DNA of 9,721 nucleotides from Bacteroidota bacterium (GCA_029268165.1 JAJUGM010000105.1:1-9721), one strand, 5' to 3'; positions 1 through 6,026 are shown, counted from the first letter of the stretch. Made by a program: numbers and translations. The notes: generated by a model from the letters alone, not told the origin.

Positions 1-379
1 AATCATGGCAATGATTAACAATGCAAACACCACGTTTTGCAAGATGATAAGCCGCAAGCGTAAGCAAAGGATTCTTGCCCAAATTAAGATTATGAAAATG
101 GAGTATATCATTTTCTTCAGCAATCCTGTCTAAATAATAAGCTATATTTTGAAAAATTAGCACTGCATTTTCTTTATTAATATCTCCCGGTAAATACTGA
201 AATATTTGTTCATTATAAAAGTTTACCTGCCTCAGGCTATCATCATTTGTTTGTTTCGTGCCGCTATAAACAGATATCCTGATTTCAGGATGAATCATAA
301 ATAGTGCATGAAGTTGTGATTTAATAACCTTTGTAACACCCCCGGGGTATAAATGATGATGAATAATGGCAATACGCAT
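1..379 (-). CDS. Glycosyltransferase, GT4-like, N-terminal part (runs off the left edge)
   Basis: The gene starts with ATG at 379 and stays open for 126 codons to the window edge, so only the N-terminal Rossmann-like domain is present. The protein begins MRIAIIHHHLYPGGVTKVI: a short hydrophobic beta strand followed by a Gly-Gly-Val loop, which is the usual opening of GT-B glycosyltransferases of the Glyco_transf_4 type. Further in come an HFHN motif and the segment GKNPLLTLAAYHLAKRG near residues 90-115, then an NHCHD stretch, all typical positions in that domain. Such enzymes move a sugar from a nucleotide-sugar donor to a glycan or lipid acceptor on the cytoplasmic side of the inner membrane. 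Donor and acceptor cannot be told because the C-terminal donor-binding half is missing. It is divergent from the gene at 511. Family call is firm; specificity is unknown. Confidence 0.82.
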   Translation of the reverse strand, partial: MRIAIIHHHLYPGGVTKVIKSQLHALFMIHPEIRISVYSGTKQTNDDSLRQVNFYNEQIFQYLPGDINKENAVLIFQNIAYYLDRIAEENDILHFHNLNLGKNPLLTLAAYHLAKRGVCIVNHCHD

Positions 380-510
380 GAATAAAAAATATAATTTCAA
401 ATTAATATAATAATGAGCCAAAATTATCGTATCTTTATTTTATTGTACCTTTTTCTTCATGATTTTATTCTTTTTCCGAACCTTTTTGATGCCTGAGTGT
501 TTTAATATTA

Positions 511-909
511 ATGCTTAATAAATTTCTTATGACAAATTGGGGTAATATAAAGGCGTTTTTTCTTTTTGTATTTTCATTCTTCATGTTATTGCCCGTTTCG
601 AGCTCTGATTTTGATAATACAATTATTAAGATAAACCCTGAATTTAAGCTTAAAAGATCATCTAACGGCATTGTTATCTTATCTTCTATTAAAAACGGGA
701 CAGAATCAAAATATGAATTTTCTGATTTATATGCCGATATTTTATTAGCTGCATATCGAAAACAGCGTCTTAGTTACATATTGAAAACCGTTATAAAAAA
801 ATATGCCTATTCTGAAGAAGATGGACGGCGTGAAATAAAACATGCAATAAACGTTCTTAGAAACTGGAACATGATCATAATAGAACCTCAGATGGCTTCA
901 CTCAATTAA
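511..909 (+). CDS. Small membrane-anchored protein with PqqD-like (RRE-type winged-helix) domain
   Basis: 132 residues. Residues 14-30 form one strongly hydrophobic segment (AFFLFVFSFFMLL) after a short basic start, without a good signal peptidase site, so a membrane anchor is more likely than a cleaved signal. Residues 38-125 follow the PqqD pattern: a beta hairpin (IINPEFKLKRSSNGIVIL-like strands, then a turn with G63), a short strand and helix (YEFSDLYADILLAAYR), a second helix (LSYILKTVIKKYAYSEED), and a final helix ending NVLRNWNMI. PqqD-like domains bind leader peptides in RiPP synthesis, but they also occur next to polysaccharide genes with no known peptide substrate. The fold assignment is inferred from pattern only. 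No radical SAM enzyme or precursor peptide is visible nearby; the neighbour is a divergent glycosyltransferase. ATG at 511 is used; ATG at 529 is possible. A strong terminator follows immediately. Confidence 0.68.
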   Translation: MLNKFLMTNWGNIKAFFLFVFSFFMLLPVSSSDFDNTIIKINPEFKLKRSSNGIVILSSIKNGTESKYEFSDLYADILLAAYRKQRLSYILKTVIKKYAYSEEDGRREIKHAINVLRNWNMIIIEPQMASLN

Positions 910-940
910 AAAACCCCGGTGCCTGATTGCCGGGGTTTTT
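908..940 (+). terminator. Rho-independent terminator, likely bidirectional
   Basis: CCCCGG (914-919) pairs with CCGGGG (930-935) around a 10-base loop. The stem is flanked by five A on the left (909-913) and five T on the right (936-940), so it can be extended to 11 pairs and can work in both directions. It overlaps the stop codon of the 132-residue gene and lies downstream of the leftward amidase gene. Confidence 0.9.
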
Positions 941-1090
941 CGTTCCTGAAATTCCCATGGAACGTTTATATCTGTTGCGCCTATCGCTGAACCCTAAATT
1001 TTTTACAATAATTTAACACCATTTTTCATGAATATCTGATGCTTAAAAATGAAGAATGGTTGCGTTATTTAAATTTGCAAATAATGTCTA

Positions 1091-1159
1091 AACCCGGATT
1101 AGTTATTAGGAAAGAAGCGACCCAACTTAGAAAAATAAGGCTAATGATAAATTCGGGTT
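1091..1159. repeat. Imperfect inverted repeat, 19-base arms, in the intergenic gap
   Basis: The left arm AACCCGGATTAGTTATTAG (1091-1109) and the reverse complement of the right arm (1141-1159), AACCCGAATTTATCATTAG, match at 15 of 19 positions, with a 31-base centre. There is no T tract beside it, so it is not a plain terminator. It may be a relic of an insertion sequence end or a small non-autonomous element. The rest of 941-1178 shows no gene. Confidence 0.5.
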
Positions 1160-1178
1160 AAAAGGACATCATCTTAAT

Positions 1179-2012
1179 CTATTTCAGAATTACCAGTTTA
1201 TCAGTATAAACCCCGTTTCTAAAATAAATTTTAATAATATAAATACCCGGTGAAAGATCAAAAGCGGGAAAAACTAACCTGTCAGGTGCTAAAAACTCGT
1301 AGTGCAGCCTGATTTTTCTTGCTGAAAGATTAAATAAATGTATCTGAATAATCGGTTCACCATCAGATTGTATAAAAACAACATCATGGCCATGGCAAAA
1401 TACAGCTTCAGCATGATGAAGGTATTTTGCACCGGTTTCAATGGTTTTATACACAAAACCACAGGTATTAAAAACTTTCATCACTTCACGCCTAATACTG
1501 TCCAGTAACTGATACAAACAGCTACCCGGACATTCTGTTGAACATCCGTCGCGATGCCCGGCAATAACAGGCAAACTGACATTCAGCGTATGCGGATAAT
1601 TTCCTAAAGGATTGAGACTGTCTTTACCTGCTTTCCAGTTTATCAAAGTTATTAATGAGTTTATGGCATCGTTTGTTGGACATATATCAGTAAAAGTACC
1701 CATAACACAAATGCCCATTGTTCCAGAATTGTAACTGCAAAAATGAGCTCCGAGAACATTATCCTGCTCCAGGCCTTCAGGATCGCGGCCTTTATATATT
1801 GCCCCGTTGGCAGCAATAAGATAATTATATCCAATATCTGACCATCCAAGAATTTCATTATGATATATATAAATATTTCTAACCGTAAGGGTATAATTCG
1901 TATCAATATTTGACCCTGCAGAATGATGAACAATAATATGATGCACTTTATTGTTGATTCTTATGTAGTCAGGCTCTGAAAGGCCCTCCCTCCAGAAGGC
2001 CTGTTCAATCAT
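1179..2012 (-). CDS. Peptidoglycan amidase domain with T9SS-like C-terminal tail (downstream part of a split gene)
   Basis: 277 residues if ATG at 2012 is used. Residues 22-172 are an N-acetylmuramoyl-L-alanine amidase of the Amidase_2/PGRP type, which cuts the bond between MurNAc and L-alanine. Visible signatures are IIVHHSAGSN (zinc ligand H29), GWSDIGYNYLI (catalytic Tyr about 62), GAH, MGICVMGTF and GHRDGCSTECPG (zinc ligands H153 and C161, the same 8-residue spacing as H122 and C130 in T7 lysozyme). Residues 225-277, ending LSPGIYIIKIYFRNGVYTDK and LVILK, look like a type A sorting domain of type IX secretion. Yet this frame has no signal peptide, which such cargo needs. The frame is open upstream of the ATG (D-A-G-C-S-E-P-D), back to a 12-A tract. 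The upstream frame supplies the signal peptide and overlaps by ATGA. I read both as one gene broken by a frameshift. Confidence 0.88.
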   Translation of the reverse strand: MIEQAFWREGLSEPDYIRINNKVHHIIVHHSAGSNIDTNYTLTVRNIYIYHNEILGWSDIGYNYLIAANGAIYKGRDPEGLEQDNVLGAHFCSYNSGTMGICVMGTFTDICPTNDAINSLITLINWKAGKDSLNPLGNYPHTLNVSLPVIAGHRDGCSTECPGSCLYQLLDSIRREVMKVFNTCGFVYKTIETGAKYLHHAEAVFCHGHDVVFIQSDGEPIIQIHLFNLSARKIRLHYEFLAPDRLVFPAFDLSPGIYIIKIYFRNGVYTDKLVILK

Positions 2013-2464
2013 GTCTGGTTCGGAACAACCTGCATCTTTTTTTTTTTTGAAGGCCGGCTCGTTACCTCCTTAGTTTCATTCTGTGCATTAATATAATAAA
2101 ACTCAATATTCCCCTTTATCAATCCCGGGAAAAAACAGAATGATTCAACAGGAGAACTGAAAGTTAACAGATTACTGAATTTTTGTTTGTTGTCAGTTGC
2201 ATTTTCTTCACCTTCAGTGAAATATAATGTGTCCCTATTAACTATTATATAAGACCCTATAAGATTTTCATCTTTTGCAAGTTTCAGCACAATGCCTGTT
2301 GTCGTATATCCTGTTTCAATTAAATAAAGTGAATCGGCAGTAGTTTTTGTTTTAGCCTTATTTCTGTTAAACTCCTTTACTGTAAAATGCTGCCCATGCA
2401 TTAAAACAGCACAATAAACTATAATAATTATTAATAAGGTTTTCTTTGATGTAGATTTCATCAT
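2009..2464 (-). CDS. Signal peptide and N-terminal beta domain of the split amidase gene
   Basis: 151 residues in this frame. It opens MMKSTSKK followed by a hydrophobic run (LLIIIIVYCAVLM) and HGQ, a plain Sec signal peptide. Residues 45-130 are beta-rich (YTTTGIVLKLAKDE, SYIIVNRDTLYFTE, SSPVESFCFFPGLIKGNIEF) and look like the N-terminal accessory domain found ahead of the amidase domain in secreted Bacteroidota amidases. The frame ends just after PSKKKK, encoded by 12 A in a row, with an unrelated tail MQVVPNQT and a stop inside the ATGA overlap. With 13 or 10 A the reading would pass into S-K-D-A-G-C-S-E-P-D-M-I-E-Q-A-F-W-R and give one protein of 428 or 427 residues: signal, beta domain, amidase, sorting tail. 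As a stand-alone gene it would be a secreted protein of unknown role, which I think less likely. Confidence 0.75.
   Translation of the reverse strand: MMKSTSKKTLLIIIIVYCAVLMHGQHFTVKEFNRNKAKTKTTADSLYLIETGYTTTGIVLKLAKDENLIGSYIIVNRDTLYFTEGEENATDNKQKFSNLLTFSSPVESFCFFPGLIKGNIEFYYINAQNETKEVTSRPSKKKKMQVVPNQT
2037..2048 (-). repeat. 12-base A homopolymer inside the amidase coding region
   Basis: Twelve T on the plus strand (A12 in the mRNA) sit exactly where the reading frame changes from the signal-peptide part to the amidase part. One more A, or two fewer, would join the frames. A tracts of nine or more are known sites of replication slippage, RNA polymerase slippage and sequencing error. Confidence 0.9.
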
Positions 2465-2508
2465 TCAAACAAAATAATTAAACCGGATATACTTTCATAA
2501 ATCATAAA

Positions 2509-2561
2509 CCACTGAGATTCTTCCTGGAATCTTTGTAAACTAATATTTTACTTTTCAGTGG
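2509..2561. repeat. Interrupted palindrome between the 275-residue membrane protein gene and the amidase gene
   Basis: CCACTGA (2509-2515) pairs with TCAGTGG (2555-2561), enclosing a second small hairpin AGATTC/GAATCT (2515-2520 and 2527-2532). It lies just past the stop codon of the membrane protein gene. There is only a TTT after it in the direction of transcription, so it is at best a weak terminator. Confidence 0.35.
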
Positions 2562-2571
2562 GTTAAATTAA

Positions 2572-3399
2572 TCAATGGTCACCAGCATTTTTTCCCTTGC
2601 CTCCGACCAGATACCCTATCATGTTTTCAATGATCGAATTCTTTTTATCATCATCTTTTACAATATCAATTAACTGAAATGAAACCAAAATATTTTGTAC
2701 TTCAATAAGTTTATCGTGATATTCGGCTAACTGCCTGACTGTGCGGTTATACAGGTAGAAAAATATGCCTGCAATAAACTCTATGATAATGCCCGAAGCA
2801 GCGGATAAATAGGTAATGTAATCTTTTTTAACATCATTGATTATTCCGTTTGCCACTCCGGTGACAATAAGTCCGAATCCTAGCAATCCAACAATAAGTG
2901 AAAAGGTAAAAGATAATGAAGTATGCGTTTTAACCTGCCTGTAATATTTTTCTAAATTATTTACATTAATTTCAATAAGTTTGCTGAAATATTCCGAAGG
3001 TGTATGAGCCTGACTGAAGCCCATAAGGGTGTTAATACTTTCTTCAGTTTCTTTAACGGAACGTTTATTATTTTTATAGTTTATCAACCCTGCTACAACA
3101 ATAACAATAAAAGCGCCTAATATTACCCAGCACAAGGCATGCACCCAGACAGGAAGTTTAAATGCCTGAAAAAAACCAAAAATCAGAACCGTTAATGGAA
3201 GCAGTAATAAAACAAACCTAAGCTGAATGCTTCGGTAAATCCTGCCTCTTTCCTCCTTTAAAAATTTTAAGTTTGTACTTAAAATTCTGATTTCTTCAAA
3301 CTGATCTTTCTTGATACCCTGTAAAGCGCTTATGTATTCTGCTTCTGAAGGAAGAATTAAATCCTTAGGATCGGGAATAAACAGTTTATTCAATTTCAT
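2572..3399 (-). CDS. Four-helix membrane protein with TRADD-N-associated-like 2TM domain
   Basis: 275 residues. Four membrane segments are clear: about 60-80, 84-106, 162-185 and 196-217, as two hairpins. A polar, probably helical region (20-58) precedes the first and another (107-160) separates the pairs, suggesting coiled coil in the cytoplasm. The second half, from NNLEKYYRQVKTHTSLSFTF through GIIIEFIAGIFFYLYNRTVR to the soluble tail QLAEYHDKLIEVQNILVSFQ, matches my recollection of the cyanobacterial TRADD-N-associated 2-transmembrane family: a KYY motif before the first helix, a G-x-I-x-E-F-I motif in the second helix, and a trailing helix containing YH. That family is often joined to conflict-system or adaptor domains. 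Here it stands alone with an extra hairpin, and no effector domain is present. The family call is from memory of the pattern and needs a profile search. Function unknown. A good -7 element lies 29 bases upstream. Confidence 0.7.
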   Translation of the reverse strand: MKLNKLFIPDPKDLILPSEAEYISALQGIKKDQFEEIRILSTNLKFLKEERGRIYRSIQLRFVLLLLPLTVLIFGFFQAFKLPVWVHALCWVILGAFIVIVVAGLINYKNNKRSVKETEESINTLMGFSQAHTPSEYFSKLIEINVNNLEKYYRQVKTHTSLSFTFSLIVGLLGFGLIVTGVANGIINDVKKDYITYLSAASGIIIEFIAGIFFYLYNRTVRQLAEYHDKLIEVQNILVSFQLIDIVKDDDKKNSIIENMIGYLVGGKGKNAGDH

Positions 3400-3427
3400 A
3401 ACGGTTTGGTTTATGGAGTCTTTCTAA

Positions 3428-3435
3428 CAAATATA
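3428..3435 (-). promoter_or_regulatory. Bacteroidota -7 element for the 275-residue membrane protein gene
   Basis: On the minus strand this reads TATATTTG, a full match to TAnnTTTG. Transcription would start near 3424, leaving a leader of about 25 bases before the ATG at 3399. The -33 element is weak. It suggests this gene can be transcribed apart from the Wzi-like gene upstream. Confidence 0.5.
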
Positions 3436-3481
3436 GTTAAATTTTAAATGATTGCTAATATTGCCTCAAGGTATGTTTTTT

Positions 3482-4954
3482 TTAAAATGACTTGGCTAAA
3501 TTTAAAAATATACCGCTAGAATTATATAACAGATTCCCTGTATCAAAAGCGAGCATACTGCCTACCGAAAAGCCGTTTTTTATCGGACGATGAACCTCCA
3601 GAAATGCTGAAAATTGTTTTTGTTCGCCAAAAACTCCATAACTGCCCGGATTGGGTATATCGGTAGTTTGCTCCTGGTCAGTTGTAAAATAAGTTCCATA
3701 ATTCGTTGACCAGGATAATTTTAATAAATATGCCCATTTTTGCATGCCGCCAGCAAATCCAAAGTGAAAAGCCATAACCCGGTTATTGGTGAAATATTGC
3801 CAGGTAACTGCCGGCAAATCACTTCGAACATATTTTCTGGAAGTGATAAAAGGTGTTCCAAGTCCAATTCCTTTATATGACCAGCCTTCAGCGTACTGAT
3901 AATGATTATAGTAATTTTCATAAGGTGAAGGCGTGGGCGGCGACCACGGTTCTCCCGCCTGATTTTTGGTGTATAAAAATTCAAAAACAATTTTTTCCCA
4001 TCGGAAAATTTTACTGCTATCCGGTTTATGCTCAATGCTGATTCCGTTCAATCCGTCCTGAATATTGGCCAAATGGTAAAGCGCCCCTGCTTCATAAAAA
4101 TTCTGCCGGTAGAGAAATAATTTTATAGCACTAAACTGATATTCCAATCCCAAGTCAATTGAGCCCAGATGATTTCCAAGCCTTGTAGATTGAATGACAC
4201 CCTTATCATATCTTTTACCGGTGATTACATATAAATAGGTTTCAAACCATGATAAAGTGAAATCCTCATTATAATATTCCTCCTCATGACCCCATATTGC
4301 CTGGTGGCTGAAACCTCCATAAAGCTTCATCTTCCAGTGGGGTTTTCCCAGTCGGCCATATAAAGCAACCTGGTGAAAATAGGTTTTAATATTAACCTGA
4401 GCAGTATCTCCCGAATACATTTGCTTATTACCAAGCCAGCCATGAGCATATTGGCCTTTAAAAGCAAAAATATTTCCCCAAATTGGAATACTGTAAAATT
4501 CGGGAATACCTGCCTGAATTTTTGGAATGCCTAATGCAGTACCCGAAACCGCCCATGGTCCGCTTGTCAGTGATGTATCGCACAAACCCATTATTTCTTT
4601 TGCGCGTCCGGCAAAAAGCTCAAAAATACTTAACTTTACCTTCCCATATCCTTCAATAAGAGTAAAACCAATTTCACTTCCGGCATTGAACCGGCCTTCA
4701 AAACCAGCCCCCCAGTTAAAAAAATTCTGTTTGTCTGTCATGTAATCTTTTCTGGCAGAACCAATAAATCCCCCTGAAATTCCATTTAAAGGAACACTGC
4801 CAAAATTATTTGACCGTAGCCAGAAAGGTATGGCATTTGCGGAAACGTAGCCTCCGAAAGTTTCAATTTTAAAGCTGGTATAATCCTGCTGAGCATTAAG
4901 GCATGAAATAAAAAAGGAAAATAATATCCAGATTACAAAAAATAATAATTTCAT
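3482..4954 (-). CDS. Capsule assembly Wzi family outer-membrane protein
   Basis: 490 residues. Residues 1-21 form a Sec signal peptide (hydrophobic LLFFVIWILFSFFIS, probable cut after CLNA). The mature protein is made of alternating amphipathic strands rich in Tyr, Trp and Gly and ends in Phe (LNLAKSF), as outer-membrane barrels do. The early segment ANAIPFWLRSNNFGSVPL and the following GG-containing strand are typical of the Wzi-like proteins of Bacteroidota. Enterobacterial Wzi is a barrel and lectin that holds group 1 capsule on the cell surface. The Bacteroidota members are distant, and their ligand is largely unknown, so a role in surface polysaccharide handling is inferred. Length is normal for the family. 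The next gene on the strand starts 82 bases downstream. Frames inside it on the other strand are shadows. Confidence 0.82.
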   Translation of the reverse strand: MKLLFFVIWILFSFFISCLNAQQDYTSFKIETFGGYVSANAIPFWLRSNNFGSVPLNGISGGFIGSARKDYMTDKQNFFNWGAGFEGRFNAGSEIGFTLIEGYGKVKLSIFELFAGRAKEIMGLCDTSLTSGPWAVSGTALGIPKIQAGIPEFYSIPIWGNIFAFKGQYAHGWLGNKQMYSGDTAQVNIKTYFHQVALYGRLGKPHWKMKLYGGFSHQAIWGHEEEYYNEDFTLSWFETYLYVITGKRYDKGVIQSTRLGNHLGSIDLGLEYQFSAIKLFLYRQNFYEAGALYHLANIQDGLNGISIEHKPDSSKIFRWEKIVFEFLYTKNQAGEPWSPPTPSPYENYYNHYQYAEGWSYKGIGLGTPFITSRKYVRSDLPAVTWQYFTNNRVMAFHFGFAGGMQKWAYLLKLSWSTNYGTYFTTDQEQTTDIPNPGSYGVFGEQKQFSAFLEVHRPIKNGFSVGSMLAFDTGNLLYNSSGIFLNLAKSF

Positions 4955-4985
4955 AATAAAATAAAGTGTTGATTCACAGTTAAGT

Positions 4986-5018
4986 TAAAGATAATACTTT
5001 TATTCATTAAAACGCAAA
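4986..5018 (-). promoter_or_regulatory. Possible promoter of the Wzi-like gene
   Basis: On the minus strand TTTG (5018-5015) is followed after 21 bases by TATCTTTA (4993-4986), seven of eight matches to TAnnTTTG if the n positions are counted. The ATG at 4954 lies about 32 bases further on. Spacing is slightly long and the last base differs, so this is tentative. Confidence 0.35.
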
Positions 5019-5050
5019 ATACGAATAAAAATTGACAGGTACTTATAAGC

Positions 5051-5080
5051 AAAAACCCTTTCTGCATTCAGAAAGGGTTT
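5051..5080 (-). terminator. Rho-independent terminator of tRNA-Cys
   Basis: A perfect 12-pair stem, AAACCCTTTCTG (5053-5064) with CAGAAAGGGTTT (5069-5080), and a four-base loop. On the minus strand it is followed by a run of T (complement of 5055-5051). It begins seven bases after the 3' end of the tRNA. Confidence 0.9.
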
Positions 5081-5086
5081 AAGCTG

Positions 5087-5157
5087 AGGTCTCTGGCGGA
5101 TTCGAACCGCCGTACAAGGTTTTGCAGACCTGTGCCTAGCCACTCGGCCAAGAGACC
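5087..5157 (-). tRNA. tRNA-Cys (anticodon GCA)
   Basis: The 71-base gene folds as a cloverleaf: acceptor stem GGTCTCT (5157-5151) with AGAGACC (5094-5088), D arm starting TGGCCGAGTGGCTAGGC, anticodon loop CTGCAAA with GCA at 5125-5123, and T arm GGCGG-TTCGAAT-CCGCC. The discriminator base is U, as expected for tRNA-Cys. The pair at the base of the anticodon stem (C27-U43) is a mismatch. CCA is not encoded and must be added after transcription. A matching promoter lies upstream and a terminator downstream, so this is its own transcription unit. It is preceded in the transcript by a long hairpin with tRNA-like sequence. Confidence 0.95.
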
Positions 5158-5174
5158 TTTTTTATTCATTTACT

Positions 5175-5235
5175 GTCCTTATCATGAAATGGTTTTCCCC
5201 GACTCCTTCGGGACTAACCATTCGACCATAAGTCC
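5175..5235 (-). other. Long imperfect hairpin in the tRNA-Cys leader, with tRNA-Cys-like 5' half
   Basis: Three nested stems are visible in plus coordinates: CTTAT/ATAAG (5178-5182, 5228-5232), AATGGTT/AACCATT (5188-5194, 5216-5222) and CCCGA/TCGGG (5198-5202, 5208-5212), with symmetric internal loops of five and three bases and a five-base end loop. On the minus strand the first 22 bases after 5235 match the first 22 of the adjacent tRNA-Cys at 16 positions, including most of the D arm (TGGTCGAATGGTTAG against TGGCCGAGTGGCTAG). It begins a few bases after the predicted transcription start. It may be a decayed tandem tRNA-Cys copy refolded as a hairpin, or a leader structure. No anticodon arm or T arm remains. 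Confidence 0.55.
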
Positions 5236-5247
5236 TTTTTCTGTCTG

Positions 5248-5277
5248 CAAAGGTAAAAAATATTTCTATTTTTCAAA
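5248..5277 (-). promoter_or_regulatory. Promoter of the tRNA-Cys unit
   Basis: On the minus strand TTTG (5277-5274), an 18-base spacer and TACCTTTG (5255-5248) make a near-ideal Bacteroidota promoter. The predicted start of transcription is near 5244, just before the hairpin at 5235 and about 87 bases before the mature tRNA-Cys. The stretch 5278-5369 upstream of it shows nothing further. Confidence 0.75.
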
Positions 5278-5369
5278 TTAAGGCACTTACATCTAAAGCC
5301 TCATATTATCGCTCTTCTGAAAAATACTGTTTCGATGCATTCAAATGTCCTGGCCCGGCATACAAAAAA

Positions 5370-5549
5370 TCAATCGTTACACTCATATCCCTTCAGGCAT
5401 TCTGGACACAGGCAGTCATCAAAATTTTGCATAATTATCATCATCTCCCTTTTATTAATTCTGGCATTTTCACACCAGCAATCCTTTTCTCCATAACAGG
5501 CAAAGGATTTTCCGCATTTCGGACATATTTTAATCGCAGCTCCTTTCAT
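5370..5549 (-). CDS. Cysteine-rich CWC family small protein
   Basis: A 59-residue protein starting at ATG 5549 and ending at TGA 5372-5370, easily missed because it is short. It holds eight or more cysteines in the order CPKCGKSFAC, DCWC, CLCPEC and a last Cys near the end. The first CxxC, the C-W-C motif at residues 24-26 and the final CPEC are the marks of the cysteine-rich CWC family, small proteins presumed to bind metal, probably zinc, with no established function. It starts 10 bases after the stop of folB on the same strand, so the two are very likely co-transcribed. No better start exists, since an in-frame stop lies a short way upstream. No terminator is visible after it. Confidence 0.85.
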   Translation of the reverse strand: MKGAAIKICPKCGKSFACYGEKDCWCENARINKREMMIIMQNFDDCLCPECLKGYECND

Positions 5550-5559
5550 AAAGCTTCTA

Positions 5560-5910
5560 TTAACGGCTTAAAACAATGCTTACCCCTTCAGTTTTACCTT
5601 CTAAAGGCGGATTTAATTTGGTAATTTTTAACGTTATTTTTTCGATTTTAGTGAAATTAGCATACACAGCATCAATGATTCGTCCTGCAACATGCTCCAT
5701 AAGTTTTGAAGGTATCTGCATTTGTTTTTTAATTATTTGATAAATGATGCTGTAATCAATGGTGTCGTCCAGCATATCAGTTCCGGATGCCTTTTCCAGA
5801 TCAGTATCAATTTTAATATTCACCCTGTAGAGGTTTCCCACTTTTTGTTCCTCATCAAAATGCCCGTGATGGGCATAAAACTCCATATTTTCAAGCATGA
5901 TTTCTCCCAT
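5560..5910 (-). CDS. folB: Dihydroneopterin aldolase
   Basis: 116 residues, normal for FolB. The enzyme splits 7,8-dihydroneopterin into 6-hydroxymethyl-7,8-dihydropterin and glycolaldehyde in folate synthesis, in the cytoplasm as a ring-shaped multimer. The family pattern is complete: FYAHHGHFDEEQKVGN near residues 11-26 (active-site Glu about 21), TDMLDDTIDYSIIY (Tyr about 53), PSKLMEHVA (Glu about 72) and the closing ITKLNPPLEG with the conserved catalytic Lys about 98. It is the first gene of a two-gene unit with the CWC protein and is divergent from glnS over a 116-base gap. The ATG at 5910 is preferred; a second ATG four codons in is possible. No other folate gene is in view. Confidence 0.95.
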   Translation of the reverse strand: MGEIMLENMEFYAHHGHFDEEQKVGNLYRVNIKIDTDLEKASGTDMLDDTIDYSIIYQIIKKQMQIPSKLMEHVAGRIIDAVYANFTKIEKITLKITKLNPPLEGKTEGVSIVLSR

Positions 5911-5985
5911 AAGGTTAACCGCTTAATTGTAATGACTAAATAAATAAACTTTTTCATCTTAATAATAATAAAATAGTTTATTTTT

Positions 5986-5993
5986 TACATTTG
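5986..5993 (+). promoter_or_regulatory. Bacteroidota -7 element for glnS
   Basis: TACATTTG is a full match to TAnnTTTG. Transcription would start near 5997, giving a leader of about 30 bases before the ATG at 6027. The expected -33 TTTG is not recognisable in the AT-rich stretch upstream. Confidence 0.5.
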
Positions 5994-6026
5994 TAACCTG
6001 CTTGAAAAAAATTTATTATTACTGGG

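Noticed and set aside
465..671. Open frame of 68 residues on the minus strand opposite the start of the PqqD-like gene
   Set aside because: It is antisense to a better gene that has a hydrophobic anchor, a domain-like pattern and a terminator right after its stop; the 68-residue product has no recognisable feature.
1661..1933. Open frame of 90 residues on the minus strand within the amidase
   Set aside because: It lies in another frame of the amidase catalytic domain, whose zinc-ligand motifs are intact; the alternative product is an Ile-rich shadow.
3721..4745. Several short frames on both strands inside the Wzi-like gene
   Set aside because: The 490-residue barrel has a signal peptide, a continuous frame and a terminal Phe; the others are shadows.
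5427..5624. Open frame of 65 residues on the plus strand
   Set aside because: It is the antisense of the CWC protein and the end of folB, both of which show clear family motifs.
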